Shown here piece after piece: positions 22,585 through 34,605 of a stretch of DNA of 64,000 nt (position 1 is its first letter; each line of letters opens with the position of its first letter). The notes under the pieces are model-generated. The model had not been told where the DNA came from and searched no databases. It saw only the letters and a program-made list of their open reading frames with translations. This DNA comes from Phymatolithon calcareum (taxonomy: Eukaryota > Rhodophyta > Florideophyceae > Hapalidiales). Both the position numbers and the translations under genes were made by a program. The stretch spans positions 1-64,000 of the forward strand of contig OZ345367.1 in NCBI GenBank assembly GCA_977006965.1. Reading direction: 5' to 3'.

Positions 22585-23930
22585 CTATAATTTATACGAT
22601 GTAGCCGCAAAAGATGGCGAAAATGCTCGTTGGGTCATTTTAACACTGAAACTTCTGTTAATCAAGAAACCGACCCCTTCTACAAGTGTATGGGGTAGTA
22701 TAGGTATATTATTTTCTGAGTAGAGTTCTGGAACTCGCACAAATCTTTTATTTGATTTTAATGGATCAAAAGTCACATATGCAATTTTTTGGAAGAGAAG
22801 ATGATATCTTAATTGAGGTTCCCTTAATTAATAGGGAATTGAAAACTGTATTTTTAGGAAACTTCCAACCAACGAAAAGGCCAGTTGAGCCGTTTGCTAG
22901 ACCTACACTTGGATTGATGTTATGCGTCAAGTATACAGGTATACCGGAATAAGTGGGAGCAACGGAGAACGCCTTTCAAGTTTATTATCACCGATTCTGA
23001 ATAGTTCAGTTAATTTTTCTAGTGTTGTCTTTCTAACTCTCTTTTCCGGACTAAATATTGCCGAGAAAATGATAGGAACACCGACCTTTGAAGTGTTTTC
23101 AGATATTTCAGCAGTACTGAGCAAATTAATCGAGTGTCTGCTGATGTTTCCCTGAACAGCGAAAGGGACCGTGTTTCTCTCTTCCTGTTTTTCACGGAAC
23201 TCTTTCTGTAATTTTGAGGTTAGATTACATGGATCGAAGTATCTGCTGTTCAGAACTTTTTCATGGCCTCAGCAAATAGTGATTGACCGGACATGCTAAT
23301 CTCATCCCAGATACTCATGAAAACTTTAGACCACTCCTCCAGTTGTGCTAACGTTGGCTTTTTCTTCTGAAAATTTTTAAGCTGAGAATGGATTGTTTCT
23401 CCGCTTATCTGCACAGCTGCAATACCTGTGGGAGCCACTGTGACTATATCATCTGGCTTTCCCCAGAGGTTGGATAGAAAACGAAGACTTTGTACTACTC
23501 TTGATTTTCCAGTTCCTCCTTCTCCAGACAGATGCGTATGAAGGGTTTTTCCAAGAGCTGATAGAAGTAAATATCTTTTAAGGGAGTCTAATAAATAGCT
23601 TCCCGTTATTCTGAAAAATATCTTGCCTCTCGTTGACATTAAATCGACTTGAGACTTATACAATTGACGGATGAAGCAGTGAGGGAATTTTTTCAGTGGA
23701 GTCTCAATCGTGCTGATGATTCTAATATTTTAATTTAGTACTAACTGCGTCTTCTAAGAGACGAACAATAGTTTCTCTTTCAGGGGATTCCATATATATA
23801 TTTCTGCTTGCTATACAATTATTCTGAACAGTATCATTACATATCCGTAGGTTATGGATTGCACTCTGTACATCGTTTGGAGTCAATCCAAATTTAAATT
23901 TGTGAGTCAATTCATCTGGGTGGACATTGA
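22585..23930 (-). pseudogene. Helitron PIF1-like helicase, broken
   Basis: Frame 23663-23250 holds HTHLSGEGGTGKSRVV (Walker A), VAPTGIAAVQISGETIHSQL (PIF1 motif Ia region) and SIWDEISMSG (Walker B, D-E). The next fragment (23124-22927) is followed, at 22776-22585, by VKMTQRAFSPSFAATSYKL. That matches the late helicase motif R-T-Q-x-P-L-x-P-A-x-A-x-T at the end of Helitron helicases. Frameshifts separate these pieces. The segment 23910-23722 is upstream linker. In an active element this ATPase unwinds the strand displaced by Rep. Confidence 0.85.
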
Positions 23931-24244
23931 TAGATATATTGTATGTGGATGGGTCTACTTACAATTGATCTCATTCCTTCAGTGGATCAAGAGTGTTGAT
24001 CTTTTTAGTTGATGGAATCCACTTTAGACAGGTTGAGCTTTTCAACTAATACTTCATGTTTGGGCTCATATCTTCAATTAAACAGTCACAACGTTCTTCA
24101 ACTTCTCTTCATCATTTCAGAGTACTGTATTATAACACTCATCGTACTTTTCGAAATCTCAATACTCACTGTTTTGCTCTAATATTCTCATTTATTCATC
24201 TCTCGTTTCTTGTGCTCCACGTTTTCAGTATCGTACAGTTGCAT

Positions 24245-25110
24245 ATTAAAAAGTATTTACTTAGCTTGAGAGAAATCGCCAAGTCTCATTTCCTTAAATT
24301 CTGCAACTGCTTCAGTGTAAGTTTTAAAGTGCTGTAGAAGATCACGTTTTGTCCTGTATGACTTGAAAAGCACAAGAGATTTTTTGAATATTTTTCCATA
24401 TCTTTCTCTGTTATATTGTATAAATCCGGGATTCTTGAACAAATAATGTCTGCAAAATCTTTAACATTCCGTCGTCGAACTACTTTCGCCTCAAAAAAGG
24501 ACGATCAGGATGAAGACGCATACAGTTTGGGTTACTGCTTGATTTTTTAGATATTTCAAGACCAAATAAAACTTTCCGAAACGTTTTCAAGGGATTCGTC
24601 TTCTATTTTTAAGGGGCTCCTCGTGTAGTTTGATGTTACGTTAAATGCAGTGTAACCTTTTCCATGAGGAATATTTCCCAAATAATTTTCTATGTTATCT
24701 AATTCATTCAAATGTCTTCGAAAATGCAAGCCTTGAAATTCATGAGAACTTACAAAGGTTGCGCCAAGCACCAAATAATGTACTGACATTACTGCTCCAA
24801 CCTCTACCATATCTGATTTAGCGTAGGCAGTTGACGCAATTCGCCCATAAACAGGCTAAGTTTTAAAAATATCTTTCTTAATGCGTTTCTCCAGCTCCAA
24901 ACGTCTTGTAAGCAGTAGTGATTGCAGCTATATTGTCGATTTAATTTTGATTTTTTAACAACATGCTTAATTGTGTAGTATGTTTTATGAGCACAGCAAA
25001 CAAAGAAGCGGACATCATGATTCGATCTAAGAACTTGAAGCATTATTAAGTGGAATAAGTTGATGTACTTGTAGTGCCACAGCTCAAAACGAGCCGGCTG
25101 GGTCGTAAAT
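24245..25110 (-). pseudogene. Helitron Rep, tyrosine region and C-terminal linker
   Basis: Frame 25043-24804 contains QVLRSNHDVRFFVC and KTYYTIKHVVKK. These match the Helitron R-x-N-x-D-I segment and the Y2 motif Y-x-x-x-Y-x-x-K, whose tyrosines nick and join DNA. The first Tyr (TACTAC at 24975-24980 on the complement) is present, but the second position reads His. Frame 24810-24556 has VGAVMSVHYLVLGATFVSSH, matching the conserved Q/E-x-x-x-Y-x-L-G...S-S block. Frame 24442-24257 (FIQYNRERYGKIFKKSLVLF) continues toward the helicase. Protein-like sequence can be followed up to about 25100, where the insertion begins. Confidence 0.75.
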
Positions 25111-26335
25111 CCAGTCTACAGACACGAAAAACACGACAAAATGAACAACACTCCAGAACACTAGGAATTGGTTTGGTCACTCAAGTTGGTATGAAACAAG
25201 AAAACTTGTATCCTATAATACGGAAATCTCACCAGTAGCTTCAGAGGTGAAGCGTATGTCAAACAAACGTATCAACAAGTTTCAGATAGAAACGAAGCGT
25301 GCAGGAACAGTCCTGGCGGTTCAAGGGTGGATAGTCCGAGAACCCTTACGATCGCGGCTGCCCATACTTCTTGTAACGAAGTTTCTCTGGGGCGATAACT
25401 AACTATCGTGGCAGGATAGTTAACCTTTTGCCGGTCTGTTCCTTCTGTTCTCTCTGGAGATCTTTGTACACGCATGGTGCCGTTGAGCCAGGAAAGCAAT
25501 TCTTCCCAATGTTATAGCCGCGCTAAACGACTGGAGACGGGTCCCGAGACCAAGGTCTCTACGACGGGCCGCTGGCCCCAAGAGGGTCGCAACTCCTCAA
25601 AAGTTTTGCTTAGGTGCGAGATACTTCCACAGTAAGGAGAAAGAACAGTCAATCACCTGACGATGATTGTCACGGGCGGGCAAGAAGACACACAAAATGG
25701 TCAGTCGCTGTGCGCGCGCAATTAGCTGGAAGCTACCAACCGTTAAGGAACAAAGCGGATTCGGCAAGATGAGTTTACTCCAAAGTCGATTACGCTAAGG
25801 AAGCTCCCTCTCTCTCCGAGGTGCAGCTCGAAAATGGGGAAGCTCTATATATCTACCGAAATGTCTACTGATCAGCCCTTAGGGAGCTAGGAAGTTGGCG
25901 GTGGAATCAGGAAACGAGCACATGCAGTTCAATGATCCTATTGCACCATTAGTGTGCAACGTGCCAATAAGAGGCTCTAGGAACACATAGAATGATGCAT
26001 GATTGCCCCAAATACGGCGTGACTTGCACCATGTTGTTACACACACATTACATATTTTCACTGATGCGTATCAGCATTGTAAATCTGACGCACGAGAGGG
26101 TCACTCTTGCAACATTGGGGTGCATTTCCAGCATCCATGGCATGGAGACGATGCAAAATTGCGAAAGGTATGCACATATGCGTCAAGAAGGTCGCAAGAT
26201 ACTGGATGATTACTCATACTCCGAGTCGTGACTCGTGTTTACCCGACAAGCAATCGAAAAACTTTCTGAAGTAATGGTAATTCCAGCTCCAATCCGGTCG
26301 CATCTTGCCTCGTATATCTAATAAATACTACTCTA
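25110..26335. mobile_element. GC-richer segment inserted into the Helitron Rep
   Basis: Rep-like translation stops at about 26345 on one side and resumes at about 25100 on the other. Between lies about 1.25 kb whose composition is visibly more GC-rich (CGGGCC, CGCGCGC words) than the Helitron. It contains a TATA-like CTATATATCT at 25844-25853 and no recognisable transposase or polymerase. It could be a solo LTR or another non-autonomous insertion. Terminal repeats and a target duplication were not identified, so the edges are approximate to tens of bases. Confidence 0.5.
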
Positions 26336-28620
26336 CTGCATGCGAAATATTTCAATGTTTTGAATGATAGGTCCCCCGGAAATTAAATATTTCGTTAAGA
26401 CATGCTTCAAATGTTTGATCTAATTCAGGATCTCGATCATATGACCTGTAATACAGCTCTGATTCCTTGTCATCAATAATGACTTCCTTGTCAATTACGG
26501 ACGGCTCTCTAAAATTGGGGTAATTTCAGTGCTAATATCATAAGCGATAGACGGAGTGATCTGGAGCGCATATTACAGAGTGTAACCAATTGTTGATTGA
26601 CTGCAGATCAAACAGACCAATTAGAGTGGGTTCTATGCCCGGATTACCGATTTCTGCTCAAAATTGTGTATATAATCCCTCTGAAGCTCAGCGAAGACCG
26701 AGTAACAACCCAGACCTGAGAGCCAACTCAAAGGAAAGGTTTTTTTCTCGCGTCCCTCGGAAGCTTCACCCCATCGGCTGTACCTTTGGTACCACAGTAC
26801 TCACTCCCAGCAGTGTGCTTCCCAGTGATTATCTCAAACTCATTCATTTCAGTGAACAGCGTAGCTTATCGAGGAAAGTTATATTTGCAACATCCATCCT
26901 TACTGTTCGAACTTTTCCTAAAACAGCTTGAGACATGTTTCCAAGTACGATTTTGGTTAAGTAAAAAAGGGTCTATTAGTAATGACATATAGTCAAGAAA
27001 CTCGTCGTCCGATGATTTGTCGACAGTTACTTGAGGCAAAGTAGGAGCAGCATCTTTGATTACAACCTCATTACCAATTTGTCTCTCAAATTTTGATAAG
27101 AAATCTGAAAACCCAAAATACAACTGCTCTAATGTGTGATGCTGTGTGAAATTCCCAGAACTGTTTTTGATCCACTCTTTTTTCATCTGCTTGGTGTAGT
27201 TACGCACAAGCTCATCTCCACCAAACGAACTTACACAATTACTTCACTTTGAAGTTGAAGGAGGTTTTTCTAAGTGTAATATATTATTATTGTAAGCTAC
27301 TCTATCTATTCTCAAAGGTTCAATTGTCCCTTTAGTCCCACATATGGGACAGTGGGATGCTTTCTCTGTTTCTAAGATGCTAGATCTTATTGAAGAGTCG
27401 AAAAATGGGTATAGTCGATTTTCAAATTCTCTATCTGTTCTTCTTCGATATAAAAATCTCATCTGGATCTTTGGAGAAGCGAGACAAAAACACAGTTAAG
27501 TGTATATGTGAAGTTCCTTTCCATGACTCTCTATACCGTCCAGAAACGCAAGTGAAATTCCGAAAAGACCTCCATTCTTTCAAGGAAGCTTTGTCTTCAT
27601 ATCGAACCCAGTCATAAACCCTATCAGAATCTCTAGCATGTTGGTGAAAAACAGATCGCGGGCCACAGGATCATTTCCAGCTATTTCTATTCGGGATGCA
27701 TTGGATGGAATGTCGTTCTCACATATACTTGCCAAATTTCCCTTAGTATTATCTCCGCAAAAGAACGCTACTGACACATTATCTTTTTCGTTTGGCGTTA
27801 CAGTAATGAACATAGCAGCTGTATGATATTTAGCTGCTAAGTTCCATGATTTCCTTTGATATATTTTTCTCTCTTCATTTGTTGCAAATGACTTCCCTAA
27901 AACAGTTTGCACGCGACGAAGAAGTGCTTGCCAGGTTTTCTTTTCGTGGTTTAAAAGAACCGTGACCGTTTCGGAGTGCTTCTCTTTTTCTAGCTTCCTG
28001 ATCTAGCTATGTGGCAAGATGAGACGAACTGATTTCACTCATTAGAAAAATTTTCTGAGTGTTCAGTCTACTTGTTAATGAAATATGAGACATGGCTGAT
28101 TTTCGTGAGATGATGTCATATGCGACAAGTGGAAAAGTTTCATCCTGAGCAAATAGTCTGCTCGATAGATTTAAGCAATGTCTAATACATTCCTGCATGC
28201 TAACGTTTACCTTCCTAGGGTTATCTTGATGTCCATATCCAAATGGCAATATGAGAGGCAATAGAGAACCAAAACGTTTGTAGAACTTGGCGGTAAAAAC
28301 TTTCCTGCTTGCTGCATATCTATGACTTGTGCTATGGCCATATTCAATGTCGTAATGGGTTCTTTTGCTGCTTCGCTAGTAAAAAGAGAGGCATCCTGAT
28401 GAATCATTGTCTCTTCTTCGGAATTTTGAGCAGTGTGTGGGTCTATAAATATTGCTTTGATTTTCTACTATCTCTTCAGATGAATTGTTTTCGATATGGT
28501 ACACAATATTAACGTTATCTAGCTCGCATTGCGGTAATGAAGATATGCTCTTCAGTTTAATTGCTTGCTTACTATTTTGCTCTAGCGATTTATATAATAA
28601 GTTGTTCTGCATGTAAACTT
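26335..28620 (-). pseudogene. Helitron Rep (HUH endonuclease), N-terminal part, broken
   Basis: Blocks in order on the minus strand follow the family. 28261-28007 has LILPFGYGHQ and LSSRLFAQDETFPLVAYDII, matching the L-F-P-x-G...R-F-x-x-D-x-x-F segment. 27912-27580 has AKYHTAAMFITVTPNEKDN and later NDPVARDLFFTNM, the core of the Helitron-like N domain. At about 27511-27497 the reading GTSHIHLTVFL carries the metal-binding His-x-His of the HUH motif (His codons at 27508-27506 and 27502-27500). 27462-27244 holds HCPICGTKG. 27207-26866 ends with a Cys-rich block (SSCFRK, CCKYNFPR) matching T-C-x-K...C-R-F-x-F-P. A last piece (about 26520-26345) precedes the insertion. Many frameshifts; not functional. 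Confidence 0.85.
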
Positions 28621-28679
28621 GAAGAAGCTCATTTATTTTTTCATCTGGCTTCTAATCTTCTCATTCTTACTCGTTTTTG

Positions 28680-29250
28680 GGCCTAGGGAATAGGATTTGT
28701 AAATATCAGTAACAACATATCTTCGTCTTTTAGAAGCTAATTAATTCCCTCCTTTATGAAATCAGGCTGAGAGGAAAATATAAGAAAATGGCTTTAATAA
28801 GCTTATGCTTCCCTCCACTGGACACAGCCATATGCCTTCGATGTAAGGGATGTAAGTCGTCTTTCTGTTACGCTGACGTCTCTAAGAGAATTTGGGAGCT
28901 CTCCTATCGCAAAACCATTTGCAATTGATAGTCTAGGTAGATTTCTGCTTTCATTTATGATCCCGCGATAGATGAAACATTCGTCACACAGTCGAAGCCT
29001 GAATTATGATTCAATATTGGGGTCTTTTTCTACTCTCTTTTTGGATAGAAGAATATTTCTTACATCTGGAATATACATTGCGACATCATAAACGCTAGTT
29101 CGTTCAACTGGGATCTCAGAAGAATGCGAAAGACGGCGTTTACTCCTTGAAAAAAGGTTATCCGTATTTTTTCGAAATGGACAATTATCTTCTCGTATCC
29201 ATGAGTCACACACTGCACGTTCTTCTCGATACATGAAGTGTCCAATTAAA
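28680..29250 (-). pseudogene. Helitron N-terminal Cys-rich domain, fragment
   Basis: The minus frame 29234-28990 reads through to a TGA-type break and continues in phase with LRLCDECFIYRGI, LPRLSIANGFAIGELPNSLR and SVTERRLTSL down to about 28825. This matches the domain preceding Rep in many Helitrons (C-x-x-C, then L-A-N-G-L-x-x-G-x-x-P-x-x-L, then L-T-x-x-E-R). It marks the likely upstream end of the Rep-helicase ORF. Confidence 0.65.
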
Positions 29251-29300
29251 TTCGCTCTACACTCCTCGTAAATTTTAACATTTTCTTTGTTCTGTCACCG

Positions 29301-30202
29301 GTACAAATAGTGCACTTTGTTCAATTTCTTCTAATTCTTCTGATATCATTAGAAGTTGAAGATCTAATATCTCTGTATCCTCTATGTCGAAGCTCTCAAT
29401 TCTGGTATTTCCCGTCTCATTTTGAGGAGTTAAAGAAAGTGGAAGATATTTTCTGTGCTTTACAGTAATGCAATTAATTTGAAAGGCCTTAATCTTTTTC
29501 CTTTAGTGCGTGATGTAGTGATTTCAACTTCACACGGGACTATGGAACCGGACTATTACTAAACCGATTCATAGGCTCAGGCCTAGGAGAAATGAGAACG
29601 GGTGTTTGTACCACCGGAACGGAGTCATAGTGGAGCCTCATGATGCTCTGTGAAGCAATAATTTGTGAACCTTTACTAACTCGCTTGATAAGCTCGAGCT
29701 GAGGAGAAATGGGTGTTTTTACTGCCGAAATGAAGTCACAGTCGATCCTCATGTGGCTCGTCGAAGAAACAATTTCTGGACGAGGTAGAATTCGAATTAT
29801 GTTTTAGTAATTTTTCCACTTTTTCACTATTCTTCCTCTGGTTTGTTTTTGTTCTTCCCATAAGGAAGGTATTTAGGTATAATCCTAAGCGCTTAATTGA
29901 TATTACTCAAATATGTGACTATTTTAAGTGAGACGTAATGAACTTTTTTAAAAAATATTAGATATTTTATAAATTTTGTCAAGTTTGTGTTCGAACCAGC
30001 AATCATCTGATTTTTCGAGAAAATGCTTTCGAAACATTAACATGTATTATGAATTGTTTGTGTACAGCTTGATTATATTGTGAAGTTTTCAAACTGTTAT
30101 CTTTTGAACTATTATCAGTCTTTTAAGCTTGTCCAATATAATATGTTGTTTCAGTCCTTATAACCTCTTAATCGCTTTCTTTATTCAATTATTCACAGTG
30201 CC
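29301..30202. other. AT-rich DNA, no gene recognised
   Basis: Mostly AT-rich unique DNA. At 29548-29760 two copies of an about 110-bp unit containing CTCGAGCTGAGGAGAAATG or CTCAGGCCTAGGAGAAATG words can be aligned (CCGATTCATAGGCTCAGGCC versus CGCTTGATAAGCTCGAGCTG, then GGTGTTT and ACTGCCGAAATGAAGTCACA or ACCACCGGAACGGAGTCATA). This indicates a small old tandem duplication. No coding evidence. Confidence 0.4.
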
Positions 30203-30772
30203 ATGAACCGGGATCTCTTCACTCGTGCTCAGGTGCAAAGCCCTGTCCATTCAGTGCCGTTCATCGAGTTCAAGCGCCCCGATGGCGCTGACTTTGTCAT
30301 CCTCAGGATATCCTAGATGAGGATGAAACACAAGACAGTCGAGAAAGGCGTTGCCGACAAGATTTGGATCGACTCTTTGCTCATGCAACATGCCGTACAC
30401 ACTTGTCTGGCTGCACACGTACTATACGGGTATTCGAAACTGCCGGGTACATTCCGTGCTCTTGGGAAACCGGAAGGTCTAACAATGAAGTTCCCCAGCA
30501 GACCGACCAATATGCTCTGGACCTCGTACCCGGGAATAGGGAATAGCTCGCCTGCAACGCGACTTGTTCCTGGCCCACTCCTCAAAGTTTCTTGCTCCTT
30601 CAATTGGCTCTCTCACGTTCCCTGTTGACGCTCGAGATAAATGACCACCATGGAACAGAACGGTAGCATATGCCGCCTTCCCGTCTCGACCTCCAAGACC
30701 GCACTCTTTGGCGGCAAATTGGAGGAGTTTGAATTTTTGCTCAAGGTAGTGACCTTCTTCGGCTGAAAGACG
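30203..30772 (+). pseudogene. Decayed coding region, possibly retroelement gag-like
   Basis: An ATG at 30203 opens a protein-like frame (MNRDLFTRAQVQSPVHSVPF) that meets a TAG at 30314-30316. It then continues in the same frame to 30628. A second ATG at 30642 opens MTTMEQNGSICRLPVSTSKT followed by ALFGGKLEEFEFLLKVVTFF, ending at a TGA near 30766. The pattern F-x-G-x-x-x-E-F-x-x-x-L resembles the start of retrotransposon Gag proteins, but this is weak. No polymerase is recognisable downstream. Confidence 0.3.
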
Positions 30773-32620
30773 GGTACTTCAAGATGTCAGTAATGACGGA
30801 AAAACATGGTGTGAAGGACGGTAAACAAGATTGGTAAGTGGTTTTGGGGCGCAGATGCCATTGGAAGTTGTTAAGGAAGTTTGAGATTTCTGGGTCCTGG
30901 ATTTCAAGCTGTTTTTGCAGGTTGCAACTTCTGGATCCTCGCACAGAGGTCAATTGGATGGGTTTTCTGGATGGGTCAAAAAATAAAGACCCAGAAGTTT
31001 CTTTTTTAAAGAGGTGAAATGGAAACTGAGAGCATTTATGAGCACAGTGCAGGATTTGGACCCAGAAGTCTGGTAAGAATATAGTTTACCCAAACTGTGA
31101 GGCGAGCTCGATTCTGGCATCAGATTTCGGTATATACGGTGGAGAGATGCTCTAATCTAGAATTCGAGTAAGGGAATCTCGTTTAGGAAAGGCGAATTCG
31201 TCCAATATCTACCTTCGTCCGAACATCATGGGCACGACGTACCATGCTTAAGAAACATGCTCGCAAACCCTTTTCGAACTTGCAAGGTAATGTTCGGCAA
31301 GCTGAATTAGTACTGAGGTGAGGGATCACTCGGGAATCCCCATTGACCTTTTCCTATTTTTACACAACCTATATTAGAGCAATAGTGACCCATCCACTTG
31401 CACAACCCAACAACCACCGACAATCCAATTCCCCGGGGGGAGTGTGAGGGGGGGAGCCCCCCTTACAAAGACTAAGGCGAATCCTTAATCCACCCTCCAT
31501 CCGCCAAATTTTCCTCATTTTTCGACACCCACCCTCATACTTCTCTGGCAGCAAAACCATTATCAGAGCTCAGAAGGAGCAGCTCGAAGAAGCTGAGTGA
31601 GTCGTCTTCCGCACGAAGATGAACAGTTTACTGCGCGAAGCTGCAAATTGAACGTCAGCTAAGACGAACATAAGGAGATACCAAAGTGCCAAGATCGAAG
31701 GGACAGAGGATGGCGAGAAGTGAACAAAGTGACTTAAGTCACACTCAAAAATTATACTACCACAGCACTTGTCTTTACCTCACGATGGCACTGGACACTT
31801 ACCATCAAGTGGTCAAATCTTATATGACTTATATGGTATGTTTCCACCTTTGAGTACTTCTGTTCTCATCGAACAGACCGCCCAGTGCGGGAAAGAAGCT
31901 ATTGAAGATTCTCAAGGGACAGACACTCAAAAGGAGACAACACTTAGAATACGCGAGCACTGGACAAGCTCCTGTTCATGTTCCACGCTGTTGACAATCC
32001 AAATCCCTACGCATCAAAGCAAACACTCCATGCAGATCAGACCTCCCCGCGTGACAGATGAACGTAGACTAAATTTCCCCTTGAGCCTCTCAGGGAACCA
32101 GAGGTCGGTTTTTGTAGATTATGGAGAACCCACCATTGGAAAGTCTTCACCGGTCAGAATCTAGCCAAATTTTCTTGGCTTCTGAAAACTTGCACCATGC
32201 CGCAGCAGATGCGTTGGTGTCTCTTATATAAAAATCTACTTTTCTTCTTCTTCTGTCATCTATTGATTTGTCATTTCCGATATGCTAACAGAACTACAGG
32301 AAGTAGAATGGCGGGGAGCCACATCATCATCGTTTTTGCGGTGCATTCCCTCTTGCACAGATGAAGATCTTCAACAGCACCTAGAACTGAACGCGGCGAA
32401 TGAGAGTCAACAACAGGGCAAAGTATACACGAGGAAGCTAAGCAACGAATGCGGCGTTTGAGGTCACCGCACTGAAACATAAATTGTTCGGTTTCCTCGA
32501 AGTGTTGGACTCGAAATGATGACCCTCACTGGAGAAGTGTATTGGAGTTAAAAGCATATTTTTCATACGTTTCCAAACGGAGAAGCGTAATGATATTAAC
32601 CTTTACTTTTTTGAGTAGTG
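30773..32620. other. Intergenic or eroded DNA
   Basis: The frame at 31769-32164 (+) is 131 codons with no domain. Frames around 31369-31560 (-) are low quality. No repeat or RNA gene recognised. Possibly the eroded body of the element that starts at 30203, but unproven. Confidence 0.3.
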
Positions 32621-32623
32621 AAC

Positions 32624-32900
32624 CACTTAATCTCGGGGAATAGCTAAGTGTAAGTCCGATTTGAACGGGTGTTGGCGTGAATGGCAAACCCGAGTAGGAC
32701 TCGGTACAAGTGTCATCCGATGGTGGTTTGAGCGGCACAATTGAACGTCGACAAGCACTTAATCTCGAGGAAATAGCAATGATTAAGGTGGATTTGAACT
32801 GTTGTCCGCATGGGATGAAAGCATTGGTTGGACCCGGTGCAGGTGTCTTCCGAAGTGGTATGAGCGTCACGGTTGAACGTGCTGAACCACTTAATCTCGT
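32624..32900 (+). repeat. 132-bp tandem repeat in coding phase (44 codons)
   Basis: CACTTAATCTCG recurs at 32624, 32756 and 32888, exactly 132 bp apart. The intervening sequence aligns throughout (for example GATTTGAACGGGTGTTG versus GATTTGAACTGTTGTCC, and GTGTCATCCGATGGTGGTTTGA versus GTGTCTTCCGAAGTGGTATGA). Copy 2 is open and reads LNLEEIAMIKVDLNCCPHGM and on to TVERAEPLNLVV, stopping at 32971. Copy 1 in the same frame contains two stops. This is the fossil of a protein with 44-residue repeats, one copy of which is still readable. Family not recognised. Confidence 0.7.
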
Positions 32901-33607
32901 CGTTAACAGCGGATCTTATTACGGTGGTAGCGAACGAGGCCTGGTGTATCTGTCAATTGCAACGAATCTTTAGGTCGGTTTAGATGTAGGGCTCAATCAG
33001 GTATTATTGTCCATATGAAATAGTGGACGGATATTGCATGCAATGGGAAGCTCGAATAGTAGTGTGGGTAAAGAAATCGGTCTCTAGGTATGTTTATTGT
33101 GTTCCTTGCAACGTAACGTTCTAGACGTTGAGTGAAGGAACAGGAAGCACTGGCATAAACAAAGCTCTCGAATTCTTCCCATTCGGCAAGTTTTGGGAAA
33201 TGACAAGCTCGTAGAGATGAAATTCACAATGAACGCAAACGCTAGCAGAGACTTATTGAGGTTTGTTACCGTTTCTTCTCAACGAACGGAAATGGCAGAA
33301 TAGAGAGAAGCGGAAAGAACTATAAACTGAAAAGAAAGCAAAGGACCAAGAAAACAGCGCTAATTCCGCAAAATAAACCTGAAATCACTAAAACGGACAT
33401 AACGTGTAAGTCGTCAGAGCAGCAGCAAAAGGTGTGAATATGCACAGGTACTCGAAATATGCACCGTTGGACCACCACATGGATACACAGAGGCTCTTGA
33501 TAGGTGACACTGATAGACACGAGAGATACAAATGGTGTCGAGGTTGCCAATCAAGCGGCGCAAAGAATGAAAACTCGCCGCGGTGATAAATCACGTGATT
33601 TGTTAGT

Positions 33608-33911
33608 AGTGAATGGTACAACGCAAGGCGTTTCGATTTGACGAATTGCGCAACAAGTACATGTTAGATGCGGTAGAGCCATTTGCAGCGCGTCTTTGAT
33701 TATGAGATCATCACAGGAGGCGAAGGCTTACCTTGATGGAAATCATGTGTCAGCAGTGAGCGGTGCAACGCAAGGTAATGTGATTTGCAGAATTTCGCAA
33801 TACGAACACGTTGGATCCCACAACGGAACGGAGCTTGATCAAACGCGGGCAATCGAAGAAGTCGCACGCCGCGGAGCGATGAACCTTGCGGAGCATTGCA
33901 CTTGTAATTAA
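33608..33911 (+). repeat. About 147-bp duplicated segment, second copy open
   Basis: AGTGAATGGTACAACGCAAGG at about 33608 recurs as AGTGAGCGGTGCAACGCAAGG at about 33755. It is followed in both by GTTTCGATTTGACGAATT or AATGTGATTTGCAGAATT and then CGCAACAAGTAC or CGCAATACGAAC. The second copy lies in a frame of 71 codons (33696-33911) reading SAVSGATQGNVICRISQYEH. Like the 132-bp repeat 0.9 kb to the left, it looks like remains of a repetitive protein gene, perhaps the same one. Confidence 0.5.
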
Positions 33912-34040
33912 TCACGCCGGCGCCGTCCAGAGACCCTAGTTATGGGACACATCGATCGGAGAGGAAATGATCTTATTCTACGCCTGCGGCGCGCCGCAAG
34001 CGTGTGAACTGGTACCATGGTGGGAATTGCGCGTCCACGG

Positions 34041-34050
34041 TTTATATAGA
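34041..34050 (+). promoter_or_regulatory. TATA-like box
   Basis: TTTATATAGA preceded by GC-rich DNA, about 555 bp upstream of the ATG at 34606. The same word occurs at 21470 and 53341 (TTATATAGA), and near-copies at 6412 and 56191. It may be a core promoter, but the distance to the next gene is long and no start site can be seen. Confidence 0.3.
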
Positions 34051-34605
34051 GCGATCCCATACGACTTTCCACTTCAACACACTATCCGTCGCGCGATTTC
34101 CCGCCACATTTTTCTCAAACGCAGCAGTTAAATGATACACTGCATGCTCTGGATGAGAACTTGGCCACGTACTCTTTAATTGGTGGCGTGCAAGAACTGC
34201 AGTGTACCGTTTCTTCGGTAGCAAATTTTTAGTTTTGTATGCTTTTCTTTCTAAAAATCAAGAAATATTTGCACAAAACAACGCACGTAAGTCTCGCGCG
34301 AATGATTATTCCGTAAATAATGACTAAGTGGAGAACCGTACAACAGTTTGTGTACATATCACACGCAAAATCGATGGATTTGCGTGCATTTTCGGACATG
34401 TTTCATAGTATGAGTTTTCCAAAGACCTGGAAGCCTTTCTCAAAAAACGAGGAAACACTGGGGACCTGGAGATTCATAGTGTCGAATTGTCTTTTACTGA
34501 GGCTACGCACGAGCTTTGTCGATTCGTCGTTGTTCGAAGTGCTAACAGAGCAATTGCTCGGATTGCGGTTGTGGCTCTTCTCGCTTGACACTCACCAGCG
34601 CCGCC

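Larger units (their letters stand above)
21818..29300 (-). mobile_element. Degenerate Helitron (rolling-circle transposon)
   Basis: From 29250 down to 22585 the minus strand carries, in the family's usual order, an N-terminal Cys-rich domain, the Helitron-like Rep with its HUH motif, the Rep tyrosine region and a PIF1-type helicase. An OTU-like fragment follows at 22095-21818. All parts are split by many stops and frameshifts, and a foreign segment of about 1.25 kb interrupts the Rep region (about 25110-26335). The DNA is clearly more AT-rich than its surroundings. The 5' TC and 3' CTRR-hairpin ends could not be located by eye, so the outer limits are approximate. Confidence 0.85.

Noticed and set aside
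26270-26292. Match to the universal 18S rRNA segment GGTAATTCCAGCTCCAAT
   Set aside because: Only about 18 bases match; the surrounding sequence is unlike rRNA on both sides.
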